Positions 18,570-27,466 of a stretch of DNA of 57,440 nucleotides are shown piece after piece. Both the position numbers and the translations under genes were made by a program. The DNA comes from JBCAWW01 sp039024315 (GTDB taxonomy: Bacteria; Bacteroidota; Bacteroidia; J057): NCBI GenBank assembly GCA_039024315.1, contig JBCCQN010000022.1, positions 1-57,440 on the forward strand, written 5' to 3'. Within the stretch, counting starts at the first letter, position 1. Each line of letters begins with the position of its first letter. The notes below the pieces were generated by a model. The model made no database searches and had not been told where the DNA came from. It was given only the letters and a program-made list of their open reading frames with translations.

Positions 18570-19325
18570 TCAAGCCCTCTCGACCCAAAGCTTCTCCTTG
18601 GTTGCCAAGCGAAAGCTGTAAATGATGATTGCAATGGTAATTACCGTAATAAGACAGCCCCACAAAAAGTAGTTGCCAAAGGTATGTTGGGCGATCATGG
18701 CAGTGTCAGAAAGTCCTTCTCTCCCTCCCACATTTGCTTTTTCGGTAAATAAGTAAAATACCTGCATAAAAGTGCTCAGGCTAGCTTGCAGCCCCAAATA
18801 CTGGACGAGTAGCTGTTGACTCCTCGCACTTCCTTTCCAGCTTACATAAAGGACGAAAAGACCAATAATCGACAGGATGATAATGCCCCAAACGGTCCTA
18901 ATCCAAACCCCAATAGAAAGAAAAATCATGCCGGCCAAGATGAGCAAGCAGATACGCGCCCATTTTTTTTGCCTACCGCTCACGATCATGATTCCCCCTG
19001 CAATGGGTGGACCCAGTAATCCTCCCAAGCCTACTAAAGCTCTCCCAATATCATCATTGATCCAGAAGCCTTGAGCGTTGGTATAAGCTAGCCCACTCCC
19101 ATTGGCAAAGATCTCTAATTTTGAAAATGTACCGCCTAGCAACAAGGCCATCAAACCATGTCCCATTTCGTGAAACCAAGTGCCCAAAAGCACAAAAGGA
19201 TAGCGCAAAAAACCGCCGAAAGGAAGATTCCAGATGATCAGCGTAAGGATGGCTACGCCCCAGAGCAGAAAATAGGTTTTGTCGCCTTTGGAGAGACCCT
19301 GATCGATCTCGTTTCGCATGTTCAT
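18570..19325 (-). CDS. M50B-like membrane metallopeptidase
   Basis: 251 residues with about six hydrophobic segments. HEMGH at about 52-56 lies at the edge of a membrane helix (LGTWFHEMGHGLMALLLGG), the zinc-binding HExxH of site-2-type proteases of the M50B-like group. GLGGLLGPPIAGGIM further on is the family's second conserved helix. It would cut within or near membranes; the substrate is unknown. It starts 12 bp after the stop of an ABC exporter gene, so they are probably one operon and may process and export the same molecule. Confidence 0.8.
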   Translation of the reverse strand: MNMRNEIDQGLSKGDKTYFLLWGVAILTLIIWNLPFGGFLRYPFVLLGTWFHEMGHGLMALLLGGTFSKLEIFANGSGLAYTNAQGFWINDDIGRALVGLGGLLGPPIAGGIMIVSGRQKKWARICLLILAGMIFLSIGVWIRTVWGIIILSIIGLFVLYVSWKGSARSQQLLVQYLGLQASLSTFMQVFYLFTEKANVGGREGLSDTAMIAQHTFGNYFLWGCLITVITIAIIIYSFRLATKEKLWVERA

Positions 19326-19337
19326 GTTTGTTGCTAT

Positions 19338-21197
19338 TTACTGATAGCCTTGGGCCTGTAGATGAAATAGTTCGGCGTATAAGCCATCTTTTGCTAAAAG
19401 CTCCTTGTGTGAGCCTAGCTCCACCATTTCACCCTTGGTCAGTACCAAGATACGATCTGCCATGCGAACTGTCGAAAATCTATGAGAAATTAATACTGCC
19501 GTTTTGCCTTTGGTGAGGTCCGAAAAGCGTTCGAAGACTTCATATTCGGCCCTAGCGTCGAGGGCAGCCGTAGGTTCGTCTAAGATCAACAATTGGGCAT
19601 CTCGCATATAGGCGCGACCGAGGGCCACCTTTTGCCATTGTCCGCCGGAAAGATCTACGCCGCCTTCAAATTTGCGACCTAGCATTTGCGCATAACCGTT
19701 TTCCAATCGTTCGATCACACTGTCTGCCATACTTTGTTCGGCAGCATGGGTGATGGTGTTCTGCTCTTCGCGCAACGCTATGTTACCGATCGCGATATTG
19801 TCAGAGGCCGTCATATTGAAGCGGACATAATCCTGAAAAATCACCCCGATTGCCTGGCGCAGTTCTGCTAGGCTATATTTCCGAATATCTACTCCATCGA
19901 GCAAAATACGTCCCTCTGTCGGGTCATAAAGGCGCGCTAGGAGTTTTACAAGGGTAGTTTTGCCGGCCCCATTTTCGCCTACCAAAGCCAATTTTTCTCC
20001 CGCATGAAGATGGAAACTCAGATTTTTGACGGCATAGATTTCAGTGTTGGGGTATTTAAAGCTGACATTTTTAAAAGTAAAACCTCTTGAGATAGGTTGG
20101 GGGAGGGGACTAGGCTCCTCTGGACTGGCAATGGCAGGTTTGATGGCAAAAAAGTCAAACAAATCCTGTAGATAAAGGGCGCTTTGGGCGATGGCCGAAA
20201 AGCGGGTCAGCATACCTTGCAGGAGATTGCGCAAGCGATTAAAGGATCCTGCCAAAAAGGTCAGATCTCCCAAGCTTATCTGCCCCTGTATCGTTTGGAT
20301 GATGATCAGTACGTAGGCCGCATAATACCCGATATCGCCCAAGCTATTGAAGACAAAACCGTAAATGGCTCTTTGGATCGATAGGGCACGATTGACGAGA
20401 TAGTATTTATGAGCTAGCTTTGCAAAACGACTCTTAATAAAGTCGGCCAGACCAAAAATCTTTACCTCCTTAGCGGTCTGATCGCTAGCCCCTACATAGC
20501 GGAGATAATCTAACTCTCGGCGCTCAGGCGTCCAATTTCGCGCCATAGAGTAAGATCGCTGATTGAAGTGAGTCTCGCTCACAAAGGCTGGGATTACCGC
20601 CAAAACTAATAGTAGGATCAACCAAGGATTGAAGATCACTAAGCCAGCTGCCAGAAAAAAAATGGTAATCAGATCCTGTACCTGCTTGAGGAGTTGAGAG
20701 AGTAATACCGTACGACTAGTGGTTTGGCGTCTCGCTCTTTCTAGTTTGTCATAAAAGCCCGCGTCCTCAAACTGAGGGAGATCCATCTTGGCCGCATGGG
20801 CGATCAATTTGACCGAGGTTTCATTGCTCACCAAATCTCCCAGTAAAGCGTCGAGCAGAGAGATCCCGCGATTGATCACCGCTCCAAAGAGGGCAATTCC
20901 CAATTCTAAACCCACCAAGAGCCAAATATATTCGCGATCTGCATCAGTTCCGGCGGCACTCAGGCGCACCACCTCATCGATGATGAGCTTACCGATAAAT
21001 AGGGTAGTAACTGGTATTCCCGATTTGATCAAGCGCAGCACAATATTGCCTAGCGTCATGCCGCGATGGGTCTCCCAGACTAGCTTGAGGAAGGGGGGCA
21101 AATGCTTTAAGGCACGAAAACTCTCGCGCAAGCTCAGTTCTCCGCCATAGCGTTGGCCGCGGGCAGAGGACTTAAATAATCGGGACCAAAGATTCAT
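19338..21197 (-). CDS. ABC exporter, fused permease and ATPase
   Basis: 619 residues from ATG 21197. The N-terminal ~340 residues form the transmembrane domain; the C-terminal ABC ATPase has Walker A GENGAGKT, Q-loop VIFQDYVRFN, signature LSGGQ and Walker B LLILDEPTAALDA. This is the architecture of lipid, peptide and multidrug exporters that work as dimers in the inner membrane. The substrate cannot be told. It is followed directly by an M50B-like peptidase gene. Confidence 0.92.
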   Translation of the reverse strand: MNLWSRLFKSSARGQRYGGELSLRESFRALKHLPPFLKLVWETHRGMTLGNIVLRLIKSGIPVTTLFIGKLIIDEVVRLSAAGTDADREYIWLLVGLELGIALFGAVINRGISLLDALLGDLVSNETSVKLIAHAAKMDLPQFEDAGFYDKLERARRQTTSRTVLLSQLLKQVQDLITIFFLAAGLVIFNPWLILLLVLAVIPAFVSETHFNQRSYSMARNWTPERRELDYLRYVGASDQTAKEVKIFGLADFIKSRFAKLAHKYYLVNRALSIQRAIYGFVFNSLGDIGYYAAYVLIIIQTIQGQISLGDLTFLAGSFNRLRNLLQGMLTRFSAIAQSALYLQDLFDFFAIKPAIASPEEPSPLPQPISRGFTFKNVSFKYPNTEIYAVKNLSFHLHAGEKLALVGENGAGKTTLVKLLARLYDPTEGRILLDGVDIRKYSLAELRQAIGVIFQDYVRFNMTASDNIAIGNIALREEQNTITHAAEQSMADSVIERLENGYAQMLGRKFEGGVDLSGGQWQKVALGRAYMRDAQLLILDEPTAALDARAEYEVFERFSDLTKGKTAVLISHRFSTVRMADRILVLTKGEMVELGSHKELLAKDGLYAELFHLQAQGYQ

Positions 21198-21269
21198 AGG
21201 CAATAATATAATATTTTCAGCAGGAGGGAGTTATCTAATCAACACAGATAAAAACGCACCTAGATCAAC

Positions 21270-21872
21270 ATGAAATCGTTCTTTTTTGGAGGGTTCCTCA
21301 CCCTTCTAACGCTTTTTGCGGGGCTAAACGTGACACTTGCCTCCGACTCCACTCATATCATTTATCGTATTTATCTCGGTGTGGTCTCAGACCAAGCTGA
21401 CCTAGATCAATTTGATCCACTCAAGCCCTTAGGCTTTATCTCCTCTTACGCCAATGTGAGTCGTGGTAGAGACCGCCTCGCTCCGGGTCTCAGAGTATAT
21501 CTGGGTGAATACCTTGATAAAACTACTGCCGCCCATATGTTGTTACAGGTTTGGGGAGCCGGTTTTGACAAGGCCTATATCGAACGCGATAACCTAACCC
21601 TTAGATATGGGGTTGGCAGTGAATTGATCTACACTATCCAATTGGGTGCATTTAGACGTCTGCCCATGCAAAAATTTGCTGCATTACGAGACGAACTACC
21701 CTATGGTATTTATGTCCGCTATGAAGATGGCCTCTTTAAAGTATTTGCAGGTCTTTATGCAAGTTTTGAGCTTGGGGAGGTCAAACGTAAGACGATCCCT
21801 TGGTTGCGGCAGCAAGGCTACAATACCGCTTATGTCAAGCAATTTAGAGAAGCTTATATCTGGGAGGATTAG
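21270..21872 (+). CDS. Secreted SPOR-like domain protein
   Basis: 200 residues with a signal peptide of about 24 residues. The C-terminal half (YTIQLGAFRRLPMQKFAALRDELPYGIYV, then YTAGLYASFELG-like and LRQQGYNTAYVKQF) follows the pattern of the SPOR peptidoglycan-binding domain. The first half (YRIYLGVVSDQADLDQF) looks like a weaker second copy. SPOR domains bind glycan strands stripped of peptides at division sites. It is divergent from the ABC exporter, ~70 bp apart. Confidence 0.65.
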   Translation: MKSFFFGGFLTLLTLFAGLNVTLASDSTHIIYRIYLGVVSDQADLDQFDPLKPLGFISSYANVSRGRDRLAPGLRVYLGEYLDKTTAAHMLLQVWGAGFDKAYIERDNLTLRYGVGSELIYTIQLGAFRRLPMQKFAALRDELPYGIYVRYEDGLFKVFAGLYASFELGEVKRKTIPWLRQQGYNTAYVKQFREAYIWED

Positions 21873-21886
21873 ATTTTTGGAGTGGT

Positions 21887-21907
21887 TTCCGCTGCGCGGA
21901 ACGCTTA
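21887..21907 (-). repeat. Dispersed hairpin repeat, intergenic copy
   Basis: Lead-in TAAGCGTTC, stem CCGC/GCGG, loop GCA, then AA. Begins 15 bp after the SPOR-like gene stop; first of a pair in this gap. Confidence 0.85.
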
Positions 21908-21967
21908 TTTGGCTTGGCATCTGAAATACGCTAATTGCGGTGTGTTATGCATACACTGTCTGAGTCC

Positions 21968-21989
21968 AAGCGTTCTGCGAAGCAGAAAA
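21968..21989 (+). repeat. Dispersed hairpin repeat, intergenic copy
   Basis: Lead-in AAGCGTTC, stem CTGC/GCAG, loop GAA, then AAAA. Ends 17 bp beyond the serine hydrolase stop; opposite orientation to its partner at 21887. Confidence 0.85.
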
Positions 21990-22005
21990 AAAATGTCTGT
22001 CAGCC

Positions 22006-23472
22006 TCACTCTACCTTATTGAAGAGAAATCCATTCCAGCGCATTTGCATCGGCTGAGCGTTCTCCGCAGGAGCAAATCTTACTCTATCTCCCGCATCTA
22101 AATTGATAAAATCGTCCTTAGCTGTGGGGCTCAAGCCGACATGTTCACCATCATTGGGGTCGTCCACATGGAGTTGACCGTCCTGGAAAGATACATTGAC
22201 AAAATAATCGCCGGTACCGGGTACTTGTTCGGTGTAGAGGTATTTTCCCACATAGCTGCGCAGAACGCTTGCCTCTACTTCGATGATTTTCACTATATTA
22301 GGTTTGGCAATATCCCAATCGTAATAATCAGAAATGCCTCGGATGATTTCGCCCATCAGATCTACCCCATTGTCGGCATTGGTCATCACAATCACTCCCG
22401 CGCCTTGATAAGCAAATGCGATCATATTATTGGAAAAGCCTTCGTTTTTGCCTCCATGTCTAAACAGCAGAGAATCTCCCTCCTTAGCCAAGGCAGGCCC
22501 TAAACCCCAATCATTTTTATGTTTAGTAAGCATCATCTCGAGGCTTTCCTTACTTAAGGGACCAATTTCCCTACCGGCTAGGACGTTTTGCACTTTGAGG
22601 ATATAGCGAGCGAGATCAGCAGGCGTCGTCCAAAGGCCCGCGGCTGCCTGCTCAGGATAATTATGCCATAAGCCTTCGATGATAGAACCATCGCTGCGGT
22701 AAGCAGCACTGGCGTTGGAATGAAAACGTTTGGCCAGAGGCTGGGAAAAAGTGCTATGTACCATGCCCATTTGTGGGAGTATATGGGCGGCTTCATACTC
22801 ATCTAGACTCATGCCACTGACATCTTCAACTGCTTTTTCCATGACGGTATAGCCTCCTCCAGAGTAACGCCAAATCGCACCAGGCATCGTATCCACTAAA
22901 ATGGGGTCTGTATTACCTTCTCCGTTGAGTACTGTGATAATGTTGGGAAAACTATCAGCATAACTATAGCCGGGAAAACCATGGACCGTCATTCCCGCAT
23001 TGTGAGTCAATAATCGACGCAGGGTGACTTTTTCTTCGGCTAGAAATTTACTTTCAGGGATTTGCCAGCCTGTTAGATAGGTATTGATGTCAGTATCCAA
23101 GTCCATTTTTCCTGCTTGTACCAACTGAAGCGCCGCCAAAGCGGCTACTGGCTTACTAATCGAGCCTGCTTGAAAAAGAGTAGCCGTATCAACCGGCTGC
23201 TGAGTATTGGTATTGGCGATCCCATAGGCTTTGGCCCAACGGAGCTTCCCGTCCTTGACTACCGCAATACTGGCACCAGGGACATGGTAATGATCCATAC
23301 GTTTAAGGAGGTCGAAGTGGGGGGCACTATCCCCATCCACTAGGATGGAAGGAATCAAGTTTTGCTCGATGCTTGCAATTTCTGCTTGCAGATCAATTTG
23401 CTCATCAACAGCCTTCTGGCAAGCAAAAAGGCCACAAATCAACACAGAGAGGAATAATGGCAGGGTTTTCAT
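22006..23472 (-). CDS. Serine hydrolase, beta-lactamase/penicillin-binding fold, lipoprotein
   Basis: 488 residues. Lipobox LFAC puts the lipid-bearing Cys at 18, so it is anchored in a membrane facing the periplasm or outside. Serine motif SISK at 104-107 (SxxK), RYSGGGY near 200 as the YxN-like motif, and HGGKNEGF as the HxG element near 330. A C-terminal beta domain of ~90 residues follows. Members include D-amino peptidases, esterases and penicillin-binding-like enzymes; the exact substrate cannot be inferred. Two hairpin-repeat copies lie inside the frame (22057-22075, 22253-22271). Confidence 0.88.
   Translation of the reverse strand: MKTLPLFLSVLICGLFACQKAVDEQIDLQAEIASIEQNLIPSILVDGDSAPHFDLLKRMDHYHVPGASIAVVKDGKLRWAKAYGIANTNTQQPVDTATLFQAGSISKPVAALAALQLVQAGKMDLDTDINTYLTGWQIPESKFLAEEKVTLRRLLTHNAGMTVHGFPGYSYADSFPNIITVLNGEGNTDPILVDTMPGAIWRYSGGGYTVMEKAVEDVSGMSLDEYEAAHILPQMGMVHSTFSQPLAKRFHSNASAAYRSDGSIIEGLWHNYPEQAAAGLWTTPADLARYILKVQNVLAGREIGPLSKESLEMMLTKHKNDWGLGPALAKEGDSLLFRHGGKNEGFSNNMIAFAYQGAGVIVMTNADNGVDLMGEIIRGISDYYDWDIAKPNIVKIIEVEASVLRSYVGKYLYTEQVPGTGDYFVNVSFQDGQLHVDDPNDGEHVGLSPTAKDDFINLDAGDRVRFAPAENAQPMQMRWNGFLFNKVE
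22057..22075 (+). repeat. Dispersed hairpin repeat inside serine hydrolase gene
   Basis: Lead-in AGCGTTC, stem CTCC/GGAG, loop GCA. Both arms are changed in step relative to the common CTGC/GCAG form. Encodes APAENAQ. Confidence 0.7.
22253..22271 (-). repeat. Dispersed hairpin repeat inside serine hydrolase gene
   Basis: Lead-in AAGCGTTC, CTGC, loop GCA, GC; the outer arm bases are imperfect. Encodes SVLRS. Confidence 0.65.
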
Positions 23473-23585
23473 ATATTAGAATCTATATAGGAGTACATCA
23501 TATATACATCATAAGTATGAATGATGTGTAAAAGAGCGTGAAAAAAAAGTAAAAGTTGTAAATTTCCTCAAAGCACTACTCGTCT

Positions 23586-24089
23586 ATGTCTATCACAAGT
23601 AAATCGTACTTCTCAAGCCTAAATATCCTTTTTTATGCAATGGCTGGCGGCCAAGCGATCTTTTTGATGGTAGCCTTTTATCTACGTAGTCAAGGAGAGA
23701 TGGGGCCCGAGGATGAAGACTTAGGCCAACTGTTTTTGATTGTGGCGGCAGTATTACTAGCTAGTACCCAATTAGCTTCACGCTTCCTTATCGGCAAAAG
23801 GCTAGAAGCTATCCGTAAATTGGGCCTTAAAAGCAAAATGAATCAATATAGAGGCGTGTTTATTCTTCGCTTGGCCTTGCTAGAAGGCCCAGCTTTGTTT
23901 TGTATTGTCGCCTATCTAGTTACTGGCAACTTTTGGCTGATGCTTTGTGCGATAGGTATGCTGATCCTGTTTTTGACTTACTATCCCAGCTATAACAAAG
24001 TGGTCAATGAGCTTGAACTCAACGCTAATGAACGTCATCAAGTAAACAACCCCGAAGCGGTTATTGCCGATACAAATATTGAGAACTAA
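23586..24089 (+). CDS. Small integral membrane protein, unknown function
   Basis: 167 residues with about four hydrophobic helices (ILFYAMAGGQAIFLMVAFYL; LFLIVAAVLLASTQLA; LLEGPALFCIVAYLVTG; FWLMLCAIGMLILFLTYY) and a polar tail. I recognise no family. It lies 30 bp ahead of the GH16 gene, in the same direction, so probably on the same transcript. Confidence 0.75.
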   Translation: MSITSKSYFSSLNILFYAMAGGQAIFLMVAFYLRSQGEMGPEDEDLGQLFLIVAAVLLASTQLASRFLIGKRLEAIRKLGLKSKMNQYRGVFILRLALLEGPALFCIVAYLVTGNFWLMLCAIGMLILFLTYYPSYNKVVNELELNANERHQVNNPEAVIADTNIEN

Positions 24090-24119
24090 TCCAATCTTTT
24101 AAATAATAAACCCGACTAT

Positions 24120-25280
24120 ATGAAGTACTACCTGCTTTCCTCCTGCCTGCTCTTGAGCATGCTTTTGTTTGCCTGTAAAGGCAATGAGCCTGATGTGATC
24201 AATGGCTTTATCATCCCATCGACCATCCTAGCCGAAAATGCCTCGGCTGCAGAGGCTACCCTGACGATAAACCTAAATGGCACTATCAATGAGCCTATCA
24301 CTGCTACTTATGAAATCCGTGAAGGCAGTGCCAAGTTTGATACTGACCTCAAGGCAGGTTCTGGCGATCTAACCTTTGAGCCAGACAATGCAACTACCAG
24401 CCTCCCCATCGAACTAATCGATGATGATGCCTTGGAGATTGGCGAAGAATTTGAAATCATCATTTCTTACGCTGGTCAGCAGTGGGTAACGAAGGTATCG
24501 ATTACTGATAACGATGAAATAGAAGCCATCAAAAAAGATGCTGACGGATTTTATACTTCCGCTACCCATACTTCAATGGAACTTGTCTGGAGCGACGAAT
24601 TTGATGGTAGTTCTCTCAATGAATCAGATTGGACCTATGAACTGGGCGATGGTTGCGACAAAGGCCTTTGTGGTTGGGGTAACAATGAGCTTCAAAATTA
24701 CACCAATGATGTTTCCAATCTCAAAATTGAAGACGGTCGGATGACGATCACTGCTCGCGATGATAACAACCAATACACTTCTGCTCGGATCATCACTCAA
24801 AAAAAGCAGGAGTTTCAATTTGGACGTATCGATGCGCGTGCAAAAATGCCTAAAGGACAAGGTATATGGCCTGCTATCTGGTTGTTGGGTACCAACATTG
24901 ATGAAGTGAGCTGGCCTATGTGTGGGGAGATTGACATCATGGAAATTGTAGGGCATGAGCCTGATGTTACCCATGGCACAGTGCACTTTGACGACAGTGG
25001 TTACAAAACGAGCACTTCTAGTTACACCCTTGTAGGCAGCGATTTTTCAGATGAGTTTCATGTGTATAGCATTGTCTGGGACCGCAACATCATGACTTGG
25101 TATATCGACAATATTCCTTTCAAAACTTTCCGTAAGGACAACATCGGTACCTATCCTTTCAATCAGCCATTCTTCTTTATTCTTAATGTTGCCGTTGGCG
25201 GAAATTGGCCTGGCAATCCAGATGGAAGCACTAGCTTCCCACAAGAGATGGTAGTTGATTATGTGAGAATCTTCCAGTAG
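24120..25280 (+). CDS. Glycoside hydrolase family 16 lipoprotein (beta-glucanase-like)
   Basis: 386 residues. Lipobox LFAC gives lipidated Cys19. Residues about 25-135 are a Calx-beta-like module (SLPIELIDDDALEIGEEFEI, VSITDNDE). The GH16 domain begins at about 150 (MELVWSDEFDGSSLN) and has the catalytic GEIDIMEIVG with Glu270, Asp272 and Glu275, the ExDxxE form of laminarinases and related beta-1,3-glucanases. It would cut beta-glucans or related algal polysaccharides at the cell surface. A sulfatase is encoded convergently next door, which fits polysaccharide use, though no SusC/D pair is present. The stop codon lies in a hairpin-repeat copy. Confidence 0.92.
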   Translation: MKYYLLSSCLLLSMLLFACKGNEPDVINGFIIPSTILAENASAAEATLTINLNGTINEPITATYEIREGSAKFDTDLKAGSGDLTFEPDNATTSLPIELIDDDALEIGEEFEIIISYAGQQWVTKVSITDNDEIEAIKKDADGFYTSATHTSMELVWSDEFDGSSLNESDWTYELGDGCDKGLCGWGNNELQNYTNDVSNLKIEDGRMTITARDDNNQYTSARIITQKKQEFQFGRIDARAKMPKGQGIWPAIWLLGTNIDEVSWPMCGEIDIMEIVGHEPDVTHGTVHFDDSGYKTSTSSYTLVGSDFSDEFHVYSIVWDRNIMTWYIDNIPFKTFRKDNIGTYPFNQPFFFILNVAVGGNWPGNPDGSTSFPQEMVVDYVRIFQ

Positions 25281-25298
25281 CGGCTTCGCCGAACGCTA
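25278..25298 (-). repeat. Dispersed hairpin repeat at the GH16 stop codon
   Basis: Lead-in AGCGTTC, stem CGGC/GCCG, loop GAA. The TAG stop of the GH16 gene forms its outer edge, and a terminator follows 6 bp later. Confidence 0.8.
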
Positions 25299-25304
25299 GG
25301 TTCT

Positions 25305-25339
25305 ATAGCCTCAATTGAGTAATGCTCGATTGAGGCTAT
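25305..25339 (+). terminator. Intrinsic terminator after GH16 gene
   Basis: 15-bp stem (ATAGCCTCAATTGAG with CTCGATTGAGGCTAT, one G-T pair), 5-nt loop, followed by TTTTGTGT. Confidence 0.85.
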
Positions 25340-25379
25340 TTTGTGTCTAGGCAGAAAAAGCAAAAGCGGAGCTACTTTT

Positions 25380-25593
25380 AGGTACTTAGACATTCGTATC
25401 TAGTATTAAGACTTAGGAAAATTGGACTATATAGTTCAGTAGAACTTTTTTCTCGGTACTACATACTCCCGAAAGCTTTCGGGATACTTGCTACTCTGTA
25501 CTTAAGTGAAGAAGTAGCAAGTAAGATGAGCTCAATGATTCAGATAGCGCTTTTTCGCAGGTCTTAATACTAAATACTTTTGTCTAGGTACTT
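25380..25593. mobile_element. MITE-like element, full copy of repeat family A
   Basis: About 214 bp bounded by 35-bp imperfect inverted repeats at 25380-25414 and 25559-25593 (28 of 35 positions match; shared core TAGTATTAAGAC). The middle holds the palindrome CCCGAAAGCTTTCGGG. It encodes nothing. The right end overlaps and supplies the stop codon of the sulfatase gene. No clear target duplication is visible. Confidence 0.75.
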
Positions 25594-27208
25594 ATTTTTT
25601 ATAGAGATCGATATAATACTGGTCCAATTCTTCCGAATCCCCATATTTGACTCGGAGTTCCGCAAGGCGGGAAGTCAGATCCGCCACCACCTCAGCATAA
25701 GCAGGATCTTCATAGACGTTTTTTAATTCCAGTGGGTCTTTCTTACGATCATAAAGCTCCCATTCATCTACATCATTGTAAAAGTGAGCCATTTTGTACT
25801 CTGTAGTGACAATACCATAATGGCGTTTGACCATATGCACCGCTGGATATTCATAGTAATGATAATAAACTGAGTTGCGGGTCCATTGCTCATTGTTGCC
25901 CGTAAGAAGCGGCACGAGGCTTTCGCCTTGCATATCTTCGGGGGCAGTGATACCCGCCATCTCGAGGAAGGTCTGTGCGAAATCAAGATTTTGTACCATC
26001 TCTTCGGTAGTAGTACCAGCTTTGATTTCATTAGGCCAACGCACCATTAAAGGCGTTTTGAAGGACTCATCGTAGATAAAACGCTTATCAAACCAGCCAT
26101 GCTCACCGAGATAAAAACCTTGGTCAGAAGTATAAATGACGATGGTATTTTCGGCCAAACCACTCTCATCAAGATAGTCCAATACGCGGCCCACATTATC
26201 ATCTACTGAGCTAATACAACCTAAGTAATCCTGCATATAGCGTTGGTACTTCCACTGCATTTTTTCCTTATCGCTAAGCTGCGGCCAATTCGCTTTAAAC
26301 CAATCATTGAGAGAGTCTAGCACAGGATCATAAATGGCTTTTTGCTCCTCGTTGACACGGTTTAAAAATGGTCCAGTAAAGCCATCAACCCCGCCCCAAC
26401 CTACTGGAGGTACGTCTGGTTCCACTCCCCCCATTTCGGCGATGGTGGTCGGACGAATCTTAGAATCATGCCCATAACGAAGGTGATGGAGTAAATTCAT
26501 TTCTGCTGTCTTGGCCGCAGTCCCTCGCCCTTCATAATCATCAAAAAGCGTGGCGGGTTCTGGGAAAGTCTTTTGGGTAAACTCTTTAAATTTCTCTGGG
26601 CTCGGCCACCAAGGACGATGCGGCGCTTTATGCAAATACATCATCAAAAATGGCTTATTAGGATCACGCTTTTCCTTTAGCCAACCCAAAGTCAAATCGG
26701 TAATGATATCCGTCACATAGCCCGTAATAGAGGTATCTCCCTCAGGTGTGATAAACTTAGGATTGAGATAGTTGCCCTGCCCCGGTAAGATCATAAAATC
26801 ATCTACCCCCTTTGGATTGTTGCCAAAGTGCAGCTTACCGTACATAGCGGTCTGATAACCAGCGGCCTGAAACAGTTGCGGGAAGGTGACATTAGTAGTG
26901 TCAAAGGCCATTCGATTGTCGATCTTGCCGTGTAAGTGAGTATGCTTTCCTGTCAAGATGGTGGCTCGTGAAGGCGCACAGATGGAATTTGTCACACAGG
27001 CATTGCTAAACAACATGCCCTCCTTGGCGATGCGATCAATATTGGGTGTTTCGATCAGATGATTGCTGTAAGCGCTAATAGCTTGATAAGCATGATCGTC
27101 CGACATAATGAAAAGGATATTGGGCCTGGCTTTTGGTTTCTTTTCCGTATCAGAACAGGCAGTCCAAGCCAAAGCCAACAATAGGAATAGCGGTAGTAGT
27201 TTTTGCAT
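25592..27208 (-). CDS. Sulfatase (arylsulfatase type I), lipoprotein
   Basis: 538 residues. Signal peptide with lipobox-like AWTAC (Cys18). The formylglycine site is CAPSRATILTG at about 77 (CxPSRxxxxTG), metal-binding Asp-Asp lies in MSDDHAY at 37-38, and YTSDQGFYLGEHGWFDKR is typical of the C-terminal half. It hydrolyses sulfate esters, probably of sulfated polysaccharides, and needs maturation of the Cys by a sulfatase-modifying enzyme not seen in this window. Convergent with the GH16 gene. Its stop codon is inside the MITE-like element's end. Confidence 0.93.
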   Translation of the reverse strand: MQKLLPLFLLLALAWTACSDTEKKPKARPNILFIMSDDHAYQAISAYSNHLIETPNIDRIAKEGMLFSNACVTNSICAPSRATILTGKHTHLHGKIDNRMAFDTTNVTFPQLFQAAGYQTAMYGKLHFGNNPKGVDDFMILPGQGNYLNPKFITPEGDTSITGYVTDIITDLTLGWLKEKRDPNKPFLMMYLHKAPHRPWWPSPEKFKEFTQKTFPEPATLFDDYEGRGTAAKTAEMNLLHHLRYGHDSKIRPTTIAEMGGVEPDVPPVGWGGVDGFTGPFLNRVNEEQKAIYDPVLDSLNDWFKANWPQLSDKEKMQWKYQRYMQDYLGCISSVDDNVGRVLDYLDESGLAENTIVIYTSDQGFYLGEHGWFDKRFIYDESFKTPLMVRWPNEIKAGTTTEEMVQNLDFAQTFLEMAGITAPEDMQGESLVPLLTGNNEQWTRNSVYYHYYEYPAVHMVKRHYGIVTTEYKMAHFYNDVDEWELYDRKKDPLELKNVYEDPAYAEVVADLTSRLAELRVKYGDSEELDQYYIDLYKK

Positions 27209-27466
27209 AAAGATGTAGCTAGTTTTAAATCAATTTAAGCATAAATTTTACGATAATGGGTAGTGTTTATGCTGAATCCCAATAGTCTTATCTAAGTATG
27301 TGAGAATCGATAGATGCCTTCTCTCAAGCTATGGAGGGTTATATTGGATTCAGGAAGATAGAAAAAAGTATGAGAGCAGTTTAATCGAAATCTAAGCCTA
27401 CTTTCTTTTCTATGACAAGAAATAGGGGATATTAGCAGTGGGATTCTATTCAAAAAGAAATACAAA

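Noticed and set aside
24120..27208. GH16 plus sulfatase as a full polysaccharide utilisation locus
   Set aside because: No SusC/SusD pair is adjacent and the two genes converge, so only a loose functional link can be claimed.
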